Shown here piece after piece: positions 1-8,585 of a stretch of DNA of 64,000 nucleotides. The stretch lies in NCBI RefSeq assembly GCF_020034655.1, contig NZ_JAIQDJ010000011.1:1-64000 (forward strand), written 5' to 3'. The position numbers and the translations under genes are program-made. How positions within the stretch are numbered: the first letter of the stretch is position 1; each line of letters begins with the position of its first letter. Origin of the DNA: Thermomonas beijingensis (GTDB taxonomy: Bacteria > Pseudomonadota > Gammaproteobacteria > Xanthomonadales > Xanthomonadaceae). The notes beneath the pieces were generated by a model. It worked only from the letters and a program-made list of their open reading frames with translations, made no database searches and had not been told where the DNA came from.

Positions 1-165
1 GTATTGGTGACGCTGTTGCCGCTGTTGGATGTCGTGACCGTGCTGGGCAGGCCGTCGGCGGTGTAGGTCCAGCTCTGGTTGCCGTTGCCGTCCGGGAAGC
101 TGAGTGTTTGCAGCCGGTTGCGGGCATCGTAAGTGCGGGTTTGGCGGACGTGGGTTTGCCGAGCC
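1..165 (-). pseudogene. RHS/YD-repeat core fragment
   Basis: On the minus strand this stretch encodes typical YD-repeat peptide such as RTYDARNRLQTLSFPDGNG and SWTYTADGLPSTV. It belongs to the core shell of an RHS polymorphic toxin. The reading frame runs off the left edge of the window. At its 5' side (about position 165) the homology stops abruptly in unrelated sequence, so no start or N-terminal part is present. It lies downstream of, and in the same orientation as, the RHS tip and immunity-like gene at 487-2000, as in rhs loci where displaced modules accumulate. It may be one piece of a larger rearranged rhs gene. The family is confident; the boundaries are approximate. Confidence 0.7.
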
Positions 166-265
166 ATCCACCGCATCGCCCGTGCACCACGCCGGCGGCG
201 TGGTGATGGGGATTGGGGATGGAGGGGTAGATAGGGCATGAGGGCTTGTTGCGTTATGCGAAGTG

Positions 266-398
266 AGCTTTCAAGACGTTTATGGGTCAGGGAATGCCTG
301 AGTTGTGGGTGTCCCGGTTTTCGCGCAGATGCACGCAACCAGCATCGCATACAACAAAGGCCGCAACTTGCATTGCGGGCCTTGTGCGTTACGAGCGG
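266..398. repeat. Repeat copy A, shared with right end of window
   Basis: About 130 bp closely match 63389-63560 in the same orientation, including the identical block around CCAGCATCGCATACAACAAA. Copy B carries an extra 42 bp. Copy A sits downstream of the minus-strand immunity-like gene and contains its hairpin terminator. The rest of the 166-486 gap holds no convincing gene. Confidence 0.8.
356..383 (-). terminator. Hairpin terminator downstream of rhs module
   Basis: Read on the minus strand, AAGGCCCGCAA and TTGCGGCCTT form a GC-rich stem with one bulged base and a six-base loop, followed by TGTTGT. It lies about 100 bp after the stop of the gene at 487-903 and is the conserved centre of the repeat found again at 63389-63560. 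Confidence 0.5.
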
Positions 399-440
399 GA
401 ACTAATCGTCCCTGACACCTTTTCCGTCATCGGTGAGCAG

Positions 441-468
441 GAAAGTCGACTCTGACCCCAGTTTTCTG
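441..468. repeat. REP half-site (GTCGACTCTGACCCC type)
   Basis: The stretch AAAGTCGACTCTGACCCC followed by AGTTTTCTG matches one arm of the perfect palindrome at 34498-34581. Only one arm is present, so it is a solitary or decayed REP-type element just downstream of the immunity-like gene. Confidence 0.65.
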
Positions 469-486
469 TTCTTCCTGTTTTTCGTT

Positions 487-903
487 TCATAAAACCTCCA
501 CATGGTCGCCAATGAATTCATAGCCTCCAAATGCATCAGCTTGCACTTCCAGCTCCTCTCCCGATGCGGCAGCAACGAAATAAAATTGATCTCTCAGATC
601 GCTCATAAGTGAGCGCATGAAGTCTTCTGCAGGAGGCTTCCGAAAAGATATGGTTGTTGCGAAGTACTGCCCCTCGCGCGACAAATGCATACGTACCTCT
701 GGATCCTTGCTAGTTGTCGCAATAACCAAAAAACCGTCTTGAACTGCTTGTCTTACTTCGCCGGACGCTACATGCCGAATATCTAATTGCTCAATCACAT
801 CCCAGCCGTTAATTGCTCCGATCGTTGGCGTCAATGCAGCAATGAGCTCCAAAGTTTCTTGAATGCTTGGCAATAACATCGCTAGGTTCGTTCGTGCGCT
901 CAT
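487..903 (-). CDS. Putative immunity protein of the RHS toxin
   Basis: This 138-residue protein starts with ATG two bases after the stop codon of the RHS toxin gene at 906-2000, so the two are almost certainly co-transcribed. It has no signal peptide or membrane segment and is acidic towards the C-terminus (ASGEELEVQADAFGGYEF). I recognise no family. Position is the argument: in rhs and CDI loci a small gene directly after the toxin tip usually encodes the cognate immunity protein, which binds and blocks the toxin domain in the cytoplasm. Its lower GC and AT-rich codons differ from the metabolic genes to the right, as is common for exchanged toxin/immunity cassettes. The function is inferred and the pairing has no direct proof. 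Confidence 0.6.
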   Translation of the reverse strand: MSARTNLAMLLPSIQETLELIAALTPTIGAINGWDVIEQLDIRHVASGEVRQAVQDGFLVIATTSKDPEVRMHLSREGQYFATTISFRKPPAEDFMRSLMSDLRDQFYFVAAASGEELEVQADAFGGYEFIGDHVEVL

Positions 904-905
904 GT

Positions 906-2000
906 TTACGGGTCCGGGTACATGCTTCTAAAGTTTCCGTTTTGATCTAGCCGAAGCAGATCACCACCTTCCCTTATGTGCGTTTCGCCAGCGTGCTCTG
1001 GCGCGTCACTCCTAATAGAGGTTCTTTCAGCTTTCGGGCTGTTAAAAACTTCATTGGCACGTTCCCGATACTCTTGCGGAGACCGATAGCCTTCCCGCGA
1101 TGAGTCACGATGCTCCCCGTATTTCTTGCCAAATTGCTTATCAGAACCTGGTAGTTCACGGCTCGTGCCGCGTGCAGGTGCCTTAGCAGCATCTGGGGCC
1201 TCTCGCTTGAACGCAGAGAACACCGCTTTTGCTACAGCAATAGGATTGCGTGACACAACAATTGCAACACCAATTAGTGCTCCCACGCCCCGAGCTTGAT
1301 CATTCGCTTGTTTTTGCTGTTGTGTCATTTGGCCACTTGCAACAAGACGTTCCTCCGTAGCCACGCGACAAGTAGAAATACCATCACACGCCTGTCGCCC
1401 ATCCGGATCCGTAAAACGGTACGGATTGTTATTGGCGTACCAATACCGATTGAAGTTCCCACCCACACTTGTAGCCGTCACCGGATCCACACTCAAAAAC
1501 CGTCCAATCTGCGGGTCGAAGTAGCGCTGCTGCATATACGTCAGCCCGCTCACCGCATCCATCACATGCCCGGTGTACCCCGCGCGGTTGTCGTTGGCTC
1601 GGTTGAGTAGCCTCCCGTACGGTTCGTACTCGCTGGTTTCGATGATAGCGCCCGCTGCATTGGTTTTGGCGATGGGGCTGCCTAGGGCATCGGTGTGGAA
1701 GTAGCTGATGGTGGGCGCGTTGCTGCCGATGGGGCGGGTGATTTCGGCCAATAGGCTGCCGGCCAGATAGACGTTGTTGATGCGCTTGCTGGCGGGTTCG
1801 TCACGTTGCCAGAGCAGGCGGCCGTCTTTGGCGTAATAGCTGTACTTCAGACTGGTGCCGGCGTTGTCCTGGCGGACTCTTCTTCCGTCGGCATCGTAGC
1901 GGTAGCTTTGGCCGGCGGTGCTGCGTAGGCGGTTGCCGTAGTCGAAGGTATAGCCGGTGCCGTTTCTGCTGGCGAGGTTGCCTTGTCCGTCGTAGGCCAT
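906..2000 (-). CDS. RHS C-terminal tip with probable nuclease toxin domain (orphan module)
   Basis: Of 364 residues, about 1-200 are RHS core: YD repeats, then the conserved terminal block GYTGHVMDAVSGLTYMQQRY, RFLSVDP and FTDPDGR. After FTDPDGR the sequence switches to a variable toxin region (about 203-364), with a hydrophobic segment (GALIGVAIVVS) and a C-terminal domain containing FGKKYGEHRD, YRERANEVFNSP and LLRLDQNGNFRSMYP. That layout resembles BECR-fold (barnase/EndoU/colicin E5/D-like) RNase toxins, which is inference. RHS-type coding continues upstream of the ATG to about 2021 and then meets an IS3 remnant, so the large N-terminal part is missing. It is probably an orphan tip that becomes active only if recombined onto a complete rhs gene. 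An immunity-like gene follows immediately. Confidence 0.75.
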   Translation of the reverse strand: MAYDGQGNLASRNGTGYTFDYGNRLRSTAGQSYRYDADGRRVRQDNAGTSLKYSYYAKDGRLLWQRDEPASKRINNVYLAGSLLAEITRPIGSNAPTISYFHTDALGSPIAKTNAAGAIIETSEYEPYGRLLNRANDNRAGYTGHVMDAVSGLTYMQQRYFDPQIGRFLSVDPVTATSVGGNFNRYWYANNNPYRFTDPDGRQACDGISTCRVATEERLVASGQMTQQQKQANDQARGVGALIGVAIVVSRNPIAVAKAVFSAFKREAPDAAKAPARGTSRELPGSDKQFGKKYGEHRDSSREGYRSPQEYRERANEVFNSPKAERTSIRSDAPEHAGETHIREGGDLLRLDQNGNFRSMYPDP

Positions 2001-2020
2001 GTTGCGGGTTTGGTGGAGAC

Positions 2021-2372
2021 GGCTTCGCGAATGTCATCTATCCACAGGAACAGATGCTGGTCCAGCAGTTCTTCGCGGAAGGTGCGATTGGAGCGTTCGA
2101 TATAGACGTTCTGGTTGGGCTTGCTCGGCTGGGTGTACTGGCTGTCCATGCCGTTGGTCTTGGTCCATTCGACGAATACCTCGCCCAGAAATTCCGGGCC
2201 ATTGTTGGCATGGATGACTTGCCGAAGGCCGCGCGAGAGCGTCAGGTGCTTGAGCACGCGCATCATGCTCAAGCTGGAGATCACGCGCTCCACCTTGATC
2301 GCGACGGTTTCGTGGGTAGCGTCGTCGACGATCGCCAGGTACTTGATGAGGCGCTCTGCAAAACTCAAATCA
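2021..2372 (-). mobile_element. IS3-family transposase (OrfB) fragment
   Basis: The minus strand encodes the middle of an IS3-type integrase-core transposase: LAIVDDATHE (first Asp), VIHANNGPEFLGEVF, SQYTQPSKPNQN, YIERSNRTFREELLD (catalytic Glu) and WIDDIREA. The N-terminus and C-terminus are both missing and no inverted repeats are seen. The second catalytic Asp, normally in a DNGPEF motif, is Asn here (NNGPEF), so it is inactive even apart from truncation. It joins the RHS tip directly at about 2021 and presumably took part in breaking that gene. The rest of the 2001-2423 gap contains nothing recognisable. Confidence 0.75.
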
Positions 2373-2423
2373 AGACACAAAAATGGTGTCAGAGCACTGT
2401 GCGTATCAGCGTTGAACTCGTCT

Positions 2424-2780
2424 CTAGTGCTTCAACCGGCGCTTGCCGACGGCTACCGGTACCGCTTCCACGGTCACGTTGAAGCTGCGTGCTTCACCCG
2501 GATGCACGGCACCGACGCCGGCAACGTGACGGCCCACTTCCTCGCCACGTTCGTTGCGGATCACCACCACCATCGTGTATTCGAAGCTGCCGGTGTCGTT
2601 GCCGTTGATCGTGCCTTCCACTTGCAACGGAACAAACCGCTGTGCGGCATCGCTGGCTGAGGCATCAAAACGCAAATGCCCGCGACAGGCCGGGCAGACC
2701 GCCGAACTTTCCAGAATGGTGGCCTTGCAATGCGGGCAGGCGCGGGTGGCGCCGGCCTCGCCCGGGCGAACGGCACTCAT
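2424..2780 (-). CDS. Zinc-ribbon protein with C-terminal beta domain
   Basis: The ATG at 2780 overlaps the stop of the upstream bactofilin gene (ATGA), so the two are translationally coupled. The 118-residue product has one zinc ribbon with Cys15, Cys18, Cys29 and Cys32 (CPHCKATILESSAVCPAC), then about 75 residues predicted to be beta-rich (VEGTINGNDTGSFEYTMVVV and RNERGEEVGRH). That second part resembles small FxLYD-like extracellular or cytoskeletal accessory domains. It has no signal peptide. A role as bactofilin partner or adaptor is suggested only by the overlap; no precise family can be named. An upstream in-frame start exists but would lie inside bactofilin coding. Confidence 0.7.
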   Translation of the reverse strand: MSAVRPGEAGATRACPHCKATILESSAVCPACRGHLRFDASASDAAQRFVPLQVEGTINGNDTGSFEYTMVVVIRNERGEEVGRHVAGVGAVHPGEARSFNVTVEAVPVAVGKRRLKH

Positions 2781-3271
2781 GCAGCGCCGCCACTCTCCAT
2801 TTTCGCAGCCGGTTTGACATCGCCCCAGCCACACTCCACATGGCCACGAATGCGTGAGCCCGCGGCCACGGTCAAACTGCCGGCCTTGAGGTCGCCGTTA
2901 ATCGCGCCACTGGACAGCAACTCGACCTGTTTGGCCGAGGCGATATTGCCGTCCAATTCGCCGGCCAATGTGACCTTATTGGCAGACACGCCGCCGGACA
3001 CTTTGGCGCCTTGGTCAATGCTGAGATTGCCCTGCACCTTGATGTCACCCTTGAACTTGCCAGCAATGCGCACATGGCCCGAGCCTTCAATCTTGCCCTC
3101 GATGATCAGATCCGAGGCGATCACCGATTCGCGTGCCGCAGCATCAGCAGTGCGAATCGGTGCAGTCTGCGATACCACCGGTTCGGCCGGTATTGGGGTG
3201 GGTGCCGGTGGCTCGAAGCGTACAGGTTCGGCAGCCTTCGGGGCCGGGGTGGGGTCTTTCCAAATAGCCAT
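2777..3271 (-). CDS. Bactofilin (polymer-forming cytoskeletal protein)
   Basis: The 164-residue protein has a Pro/Ala-rich N-terminal tail (about 1-45) and a bactofilin (DUF583) beta-helix core with regularly repeated units such as DLIIEGKIEGSGHVRIAGKF, GNLSIDQGAKVSGGV and GSLTVAAGSRIRGHV. Bactofilins self-assemble without nucleotide into membrane-associated filaments that position cell-wall enzymes and affect cell shape. The length and the disordered tails fit the family. It starts at ATG 3271 and overlaps the zinc-ribbon gene downstream, with which it forms a two-gene unit. No peptidase of the M23 type, a common bactofilin neighbour, lies nearby. Confidence 0.9.
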   Translation of the reverse strand: MAIWKDPTPAPKAAEPVRFEPPAPTPIPAEPVVSQTAPIRTADAAARESVIASDLIIEGKIEGSGHVRIAGKFKGDIKVQGNLSIDQGAKVSGGVSANKVTLAGELDGNIASAKQVELLSSGAINGDLKAGSLTVAAGSRIRGHVECGWGDVKPAAKMESGGAA

Positions 3272-3378
3272 GCGACAGCTCTCCTCGGGGGCGGACTGCC
3301 GAGGCTAACATCACTTTGCAAGGATTTCCTGCATGAATACGACAACTTTAAGCGACAAGCTGCTGTTTTCGAAAAAAC

Positions 3379-4989
3379 TTACATCCTGAATACGCCAAAC
3401 TGCGTGCGCGCTTCCATCGGCGCATTGAGCGATGCCGACAACCCCAGCCCCAGTACGCGGCGGGTGTCGGCGGGGTCGATGATGCCGTCATCCCATAGCC
3501 GTGCCGTGGCATAGTACGGGTTGCCTTGGTCTTCGTACTGCTGGCGAATGGGGGCTTTGAAGGCGTCTTCCTCTTTCGGTGTCCATACACCGCCCTTGGC
3601 TTCGATACCGTCGCGCTTGACCGTCGCCAGCACACTGGCGGCCTGTTCGCCGCCCATCACGCTGATCCGTGCATTTGGCCACATCCACAAGAAACGTGCG
3701 CCGTAGGCACGGCCGCACATCGCATAGTTGCCGGCACCAAAACTGCCGCCGATCACCACGGTGAGCTTGGGCACGTGCGAGCAGGCAACGGCGGTCACCA
3801 TCTTTGCGCCATCTTTGGCAATGCCGGCTTGTTCGTATTTTTTGCCGACCATGAAACCGGTGATGTTTTGCAAAAACACCAGCGGGATACCGCGTTGGTT
3901 GCACAGTTCGATGAAGTGCGCGCCCTTGAGCGCGCTTTCCGCAAACAAGATGCCGTTGTTGGCAATGATGCCTACCGGGTAGCCATGCAGATGGGCAAAG
4001 CCGGTGATCAAGGTTTTGCCGTAGCGCGCCTTGAACTCCTGCAGCTCGCTGCCGTCGGTAATCCGGGCGATGACTTCACGGATGTCAAATGGCCGGCGTG
4101 GGTCTTTCGGCACGATGCCGTACAGCTCTTCGCTGGCATACAGCGGTTCACGCGCCGGCACGGTGGCCACCGGCAGCACTTTTTTGCGATTGAGCATCGC
4201 TACCACCCCGCGCGCGATTTCCAGCGCGTGGCGGTCGTCTTCTGCGAAGTGATCGGCCACGCCCGAAATGCTGGTATGCACATCGGCGCCACCCAGCGTT
4301 TCAGCATCGACCACCTCACCAGTAGCCGCCTTCACCAGCGGCGGGCCGCCCAGAAAAATGGTGCCTTGTTCCTTGACGATGATGGATTCATCGCACATCG
4401 CCGGGACATACGCGCCGCCGGCGGTGCACGACCCCATCACCACCGCGATCTGCGGAATGTTGTCCGCGCTCAAACGTGCCTGGTTGTAGAAAATGCGGCC
4501 GAAGTGTTCCTTGTCCGGGAATACCTCGTCTTGCAGCGGCAGGAACGCGCCGCCGGAATCGACCAGGTACACGCAAGGCAAGTTGTTCTCGCGTGCCACT
4601 TCCTGTGCGCGTAAATGCTTTTTCACCGTCATCGGGAAATAGGTGCCGCCCTTGACGGTGGCGTCATTGGCCACGATGACGACTTCCTGACCCATCACCC
4701 GGCCAATCCCGCAGACCATGCCGGCGGCGGGCGCGGCATCGTCATACATGCCCTCGGCGGCCAGCGGCGCAATTTCCAGAAACGGTGAGCCTGGATCCAG
4801 CAACGCGTTGATGCGCTCACGTGGCAGCAGCTTGCCGCGCTCGGTGTGCTTGTTGCGTGCTTTTTCACCGCCACCATCGGCCGCACGGGCCAGCCGGCGG
4901 TCGAGCTCGGCCACCAATGCGCGGTGATAAGCCACATTGTCTTGGAAGTCTTGCGAGCGCGGGTCAAGCTGGCTGGTCAACGCGGGCAT
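3379..4989 (-). CDS. liuB: Methylcrotonyl-CoA carboxylase, carboxyltransferase (beta) subunit
   Basis: The 536-residue protein matches the usual length of the biotin-dependent acyl-CoA carboxyltransferase beta chain. Visible motifs are [51 protein letters not shown] (first oxyanion region) and [17 protein letters not shown] (second). The spacing and the [14 protein letters not shown] stretch favour methylcrotonyl-CoA over propionyl-CoA carboxylase. The enzyme carboxylates 3-methylcrotonyl-CoA in leucine degradation, needing a biotinylated alpha subunit that is not in this window. ATG 4989 was chosen over an upstream TTG because [10 protein letters not shown] is the normal family N-terminus. 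It is divergent from rlmD. The functionally linked liuA and leucine dehydrogenase lie 16 kb away. Confidence 0.9.
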   Translation of the reverse strand: MPALTSQLDPRSQDFQDNVAYHRALVAELDRRLARAADGGGEKARNKHTERGKLLPRERINALLDPGSPFLEIAPLAAEGMYDDAAPAAGMVCGIGRVMGQEVVIVANDATVKGGTYFPMTVKKHLRAQEVARENNLPCVYLVDSGGAFLPLQDEVFPDKEHFGRIFYNQARLSADNIPQIAVVMGSCTAGGAYVPAMCDESIIVKEQGTIFLGGPPLVKAATGEVVDAETLGGADVHTSISGVADHFAEDDRHALEIARGVVAMLNRKKVLPVATVPAREPLYASEELYGIVPKDPRRPFDIREVIARITDGSELQEFKARYGKTLITGFAHLHGYPVGIIANNGILFAESALKGAHFIELCNQRGIPLVFLQNITGFMVGKKYEQAGIAKDGAKMVTAVACSHVPKLTVVIGGSFGAGNYAMCGRAYGARFLWMWPNARISVMGGEQAASVLATVKRDGIEAKGGVWTPKEEDAFKAPIRQQYEDQGNPYYATARLWDDGIIDPADTRRVLGLGLSASLNAPMEARTQFGVFRM

Positions 4990-5098
4990 AGGAGCAATCC
5001 GGTGTGGCAAAACGCCAAGGATACCCGTTGTGGCCAAATTCCCGGAATGGCGCTGCGAGTCTGCGACAATAGGCGGCCATTCGTTTGCACTCTTTGCC

Positions 5099-6445
5099 GT
5101 GGCCCGTCTCGATCACACCCCTCAAACGTTGCACATCACCGACCTGATCCACGATGGTCGTGGCGTGGCCCGCTGGCCAGACGAGCATGTTCAGGCCGGT
5201 AAAGCGGTATTCGTCACCGGCGCACTGCCGGGCGAAACCGTGCGCGTGCAGCAAACCGCGCGTTCCAAACATTTTGATGAAGCCAAAACACTGGAGGTGC
5301 TGGCGGCATCACCAGATCGCGTACAGCCACGGTGCCCACATTTTGGTGTGTGCGCCGGTTGCGTGTTGCAGCACTTGGCCGAAGACAAGCAGATCGAAGC
5401 CAAGCAGCGCGTGCTGTTGGAGAATTTGCAGCGCATCGGCCATGTGGCCCCGGGCAGTGTGTTGCCGCCGCTGCGGGGTGATAGCTGGGGTTATCGGCGC
5501 AAGGGGCGGCTGTCGGTACGTCGGGTCGAGAAAAAAGATAACACTCTGGTGGGGTTCCGCGAGCTGGATCCGCGTTTTGTCGCCGACCTGCGCGAGTGCC
5601 ACACGCTGGTGCCACAACTAGGCCTCAAGCTGGATGCACTGGGCGCATTGGTGGATGGCATGGATGGCCGCCGCGACATCCCGCAGATCGAATTCATCGC
5701 CGGTGATGCCGCCACCGTGCTGGTGTTTCGCCATTTGCAGCCACTCGGTAATGCCGACAAAACCCGGTTGGCTGCGTTTGGCGAGGCGCACGGCTTCTAC
5801 ATCTTTTTGCAACCGGGTGGGTTGGATTCGGTGCATCCGCTCAATGGGCAAGCGCCACGGCTATCGTTCCAGTTACCGCAGTGGCAGATTGAGCTGCATT
5901 TTCGACCGCTGGATTTCATCCAGGTCAACGCCAAGCTCAACGAGGCGATGATCGCGCGTGCGCTGGACTTGCTTGATGTGCAGCCGGGTGAGCGCGTGCT
6001 GGACCTGTTCTGCGGCTTGGGCAATTTCACCTTGCCTCTGGCGCGGGTAGCGGGCGAGGGCACGGTGGTGGGTGTGGAAGGCGATGCTGGCTTGGTGGCG
6101 CGGGCGCGCGCGAATGCGCAGCACAATGGGCTGAGTAATGTGCAGTTTCATGCCGCCGATCTGGCGCAGGATTTGGCCGGGCAGGCGTGGTTGAAACAGG
6201 GCTTCGATAAACTGCTGCTGGACCCGGCTCGCGCCGGTGCGCTGGAAGTACTCAAGCAATTGCCGCTGAAAGGGCTCAAGCGCATCGTGTATGTCAGCTG
6301 CCACCCCGGTTCATTGGCGCGGGATGCGGACTATCTGGTGAATGCAACCGGCTGGACGCTGCGCGACGCGGGGGTGATGGACATGTTCCCGCATACCGCG
6401 CATGTGGAATCCATCGCGGTGTTCGACCCACCTAAAAAGGCATGA
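5099..6445 (+). CDS. rlmD: 23S rRNA (uracil-1939-C5)-methyltransferase RlmD
   Basis: It starts at a GTG giving [20 protein letters not shown], with a TRAM RNA-binding domain at the N-terminus. An iron-sulfur cysteine set follows in [16 protein letters not shown], and then the Rossmann methyltransferase domain with [14 protein letters not shown] (SAM binding) and the catalytic-cysteine motif [12 protein letters not shown]. The length of 448 residues fits RlmD/RumA. The enzyme methylates U1939 of 23S rRNA using S-adenosylmethionine. It begins a five-gene plus-strand run in which each gene overlaps or abuts the next (CYTH, nagZ, hpt, mtnP). The GTG start was chosen because residues upstream of it do not look conserved and run into the divergent promoter region shared with liuB. 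Confidence 0.92.
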   Translation: MARLDHTPQTLHITDLIHDGRGVARWPDEHVQAGKAVFVTGALPGETVRVQQTARSKHFDEAKTLEVLAASPDRVQPRCPHFGVCAGCVLQHLAEDKQIEAKQRVLLENLQRIGHVAPGSVLPPLRGDSWGYRRKGRLSVRRVEKKDNTLVGFRELDPRFVADLRECHTLVPQLGLKLDALGALVDGMDGRRDIPQIEFIAGDAATVLVFRHLQPLGNADKTRLAAFGEAHGFYIFLQPGGLDSVHPLNGQAPRLSFQLPQWQIELHFRPLDFIQVNAKLNEAMIARALDLLDVQPGERVLDLFCGLGNFTLPLARVAGEGTVVGVEGDAGLVARARANAQHNGLSNVQFHAADLAQDLAGQAWLKQGFDKLLLDPARAGALEVLKQLPLKGLKRIVYVSCHPGSLARDADYLVNATGWTLRDAGVMDMFPHTAHVESIAVFDPPKKA

Positions 6446-6975
6446 GCATGGGGATTGAAATCGAACGCAAATTTCTACCCAGCAACGACGGATGGCGCGC
6501 TGCTGCGCACAAGACGGTGGCGATGGCGCAAGGCTATCTGAACGACATCGGCATGGTCGACAGTGGCGCAATGCAGGCATCGGTGCGGGTGCGCATCGAG
6601 GGCGATGCTGCCTTTCTCAATATCAAATCGCGCGAACTCGGCGCACGTCGGCAAGAGTTCGAATACGCCATCCCGCTGGCCGATGCGCAGGCGCTGCTGG
6701 CCTTGTGCGTGGGGGGGCGGATCGAAAAGACCCGCCACTATGTCGAGCATCTGGGGCATCTGTGGGAAGTGGACGAATTCCTTGGCGACAACGCCGGGCT
6801 GGTGGTGGCCGAAATCGAACTGGGCAGCGAACACGAAGCCTTCGCCAAACCCGGCTGGGTAGGTGTGGAGGCCACCCATGCGCCGCGCTATTACAATCTT
6901 GCGCTGGCCTCGCGCCCGTATTCGCAATGGCGCGAGGACGAGCAACGGGCGTGCGATCTCAACCAAGGACACTAG
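6442..6975 (+). CDS. CYTH-domain phosphohydrolase/adenylate cyclase-like protein
   Basis: The 177-residue protein begins [11 protein letters not shown], the EIERKF signature of the CYTH triphosphate-tunnel fold. Alternating charged strands follow, for example SVRVRIEG, FLNIKSRELGARRQEFEY, WEVDEFLGDNAGLVVAEIEL. CYTH proteins hydrolyse triphosphates (for example inorganic tripolyphosphate) in a metal-dependent way; fewer act as adenylate cyclases. No CHAD domain is fused. The ATG overlaps the rlmD stop by four bases and nagZ begins directly after its stop, so it is inside the operon. The substrate cannot be read from sequence. Confidence 0.88.
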   Translation: MSMGIEIERKFLPSNDGWRAAAHKTVAMAQGYLNDIGMVDSGAMQASVRVRIEGDAAFLNIKSRELGARRQEFEYAIPLADAQALLALCVGGRIEKTRHYVEHLGHLWEVDEFLGDNAGLVVAEIELGSEHEAFAKPGWVGVEATHAPRYYNLALASRPYSQWREDEQRACDLNQGH

Positions 6976-8028
6976 ATGCTGCAGATTGGCGTTTCCGGGC
7001 ACCAACTGACCGCGCGTGAGCGCGACTGGCTACAGCACGATGCCTGCGCAGGCGTGGTGTTGTTTGGTCGAAATTTTGCATCGCAGGCACAAGTGCACGA
7101 GTTGTGCCTAGCCATTCGTGAGGCTACGCCGCGCCCGCAGTTGATCTGCGTGGATCAGGAAGGTGGCCGCGTGCAGCGCTTTCGCGAAGGGTATAGCAGG
7201 CTGCCTGCTTTGCAGGGATTTGAAGCCGTGTACCAAGCCGATGCCGACGCAGCGCTCACACTTGCGCGTGAGCACGCGTGGCTGATGGCCAGCGAAGTGC
7301 GCGCCAGCGGTGTGGACATGAGTTTTGCCCCGGTGGTCGACTTGGCGCGCGGCAACCGTGCGATTGGGGATCGCGCGTTTGCACAATCTCCGCAGGTGGT
7401 GGCCGCGTTCACCCGTGCGTATGTCGAGGGCATGCACGAAGCCGGCATGGCGGCAACGCTCAAGCATTTTCCAGGCCACGGTTCGGTGTTGGAAGACACC
7501 CACCATGCTGCTGCTGTTGACTCGCGCAGCTTGGATGAGATGCGCGAGCAAGACCTGCTGCCATTTGCTGCCGGTATTGCGGCTGGGGCCGATGCCGTGA
7601 TGATGGCGCATGTCACTTATCCGCAGGTTGCACCGCAGCCGGCGGGGTATTCACTGCGTTGGATTGGTGAAATTTTGCGCACGCAAATGGGCTTTCGTGG
7701 TGTGGTGTTTTCCGACGATATCGGCATGGCCGCGGCGCATTCGGTGGGCGGCGTCAAAGCGCGGATCCACGCCCATCTGGATGCCGGCTGCGATGTGGTG
7801 CTGGTTTGCCATCCACAGCAGGTGGACGAAGCACTGCGTGCCATCGAGGGGCGCACGCTCAACACCATGGCACTGGTCAATCTGATCGGGCGCGGCCCGA
7901 TGGCGTGGGATGGTCTGTTGGCCGACACGCGGCGGGCAAGAATTCAGGCCAAGCTTGCGCGCTTGCGCGCACCGGAGCTGAACACCGATGTGCTTTCAGC
8001 TGCAATTTCAATTGGAGATGTGGCATGA
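6976..8028 (+). CDS. nagZ: Beta-N-acetylhexosaminidase NagZ
   Basis: This is a 350-residue glycoside hydrolase family 3 enzyme of the short, single-domain proteobacterial type. Motifs are LICVDQEGGRVQRF, AATLKHFPGHGSVLEDTHH (conserved Lys-His and the flexible catalytic loop) and GVVFSDDIGMAA (nucleophile Asp). NagZ removes N-acetylglucosamine from anhydromuropeptides in the cytoplasm during cell-wall recycling, which in some species feeds AmpR signalling. There is no signal peptide, as expected. Its ATG directly follows the CYTH stop codon and its stop overlaps the hpt start, so translation is coupled. The gene order nagZ-hpt-mtnP is familiar from xanthomonads. Confidence 0.95.
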   Translation: MLQIGVSGHQLTARERDWLQHDACAGVVLFGRNFASQAQVHELCLAIREATPRPQLICVDQEGGRVQRFREGYSRLPALQGFEAVYQADADAALTLAREHAWLMASEVRASGVDMSFAPVVDLARGNRAIGDRAFAQSPQVVAAFTRAYVEGMHEAGMAATLKHFPGHGSVLEDTHHAAAVDSRSLDEMREQDLLPFAAGIAAGADAVMMAHVTYPQVAPQPAGYSLRWIGEILRTQMGFRGVVFSDDIGMAAAHSVGGVKARIHAHLDAGCDVVLVCHPQQVDEALRAIEGRTLNTMALVNLIGRGPMAWDGLLADTRRARIQAKLARLRAPELNTDVLSAAISIGDVA

Positions 8029-8582
8029 GCGTGCCCAAGCTTGTCGACGCATTGGCGTCGGCGCAGGTGTTGTTCGATCGCGCCACGTTGGAGGCAGCGA
8101 TTGAGCGTATCGCCGAGGACATCGCGCAAGCGTATGTCGAAGGCGAAGTGCCGGTGTTTTTGACGGTGATGAACGGTGGTTTGCCGTTTGCGGCGCAATT
8201 GGCATTTGCGTTGGGCGAGCGCGGATTGGATTTGGAATTTGATTATCTGCATGCCACTCGCTATCGCGGCCAAACCAGCGGCTCCGGGCTGGCCTGGTTG
8301 CATCGGCCGGCCACTCCGCTGCATGGCCGCAAGGTGTTGCTGGCCGACGATATCCTCGATGAGGGGCATACCCTGCTGGCGGTCAAACACTGGTGTGAAG
8401 ATCAGGGCGCGACCGAAGTACGCACCGCGGTATTGGCAGAAAAATTGCATGACCGTTGCGTGGAAGGCATCGTCGCTGACCATGTAGGGGTGCAGGTACC
8501 GGATGCTTATGTGTTCGGCTATGGCATGGATTACCACGAACAGGGGCGCAATCTGCCGGCGATTTATGCGCTGGGGGATTAG
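8025..8582 (+). CDS. hpt: Hypoxanthine-guanine phosphoribosyltransferase
   Basis: The ATG at 8025 overlaps the nagZ stop and is preceded by GGAG, giving a 185-residue protein. It has the type I phosphoribosyltransferase PRPP-binding loop VLLADDILDEGHTL and the upstream FLTVMNGGLPFAAQLA segment. The enzyme converts hypoxanthine and guanine with PRPP to IMP and GMP. Its position before the methylthioinosine phosphorylase gene makes chemical sense: that enzyme releases hypoxanthine, which Hpt recycles. Confidence 0.9.
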   Translation: MSVPKLVDALASAQVLFDRATLEAAIERIAEDIAQAYVEGEVPVFLTVMNGGLPFAAQLAFALGERGLDLEFDYLHATRYRGQTSGSGLAWLHRPATPLHGRKVLLADDILDEGHTLLAVKHWCEDQGATEVRTAVLAEKLHDRCVEGIVADHVGVQVPDAYVFGYGMDYHEQGRNLPAIYALGD

Positions 8583-8585
8583 GCG

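Noticed and set aside
906-2000. Possible type VI secretion locus around the rhs fragment
   Set aside because: No vgrG, hcp, PAAR or baseplate gene is seen within the window.
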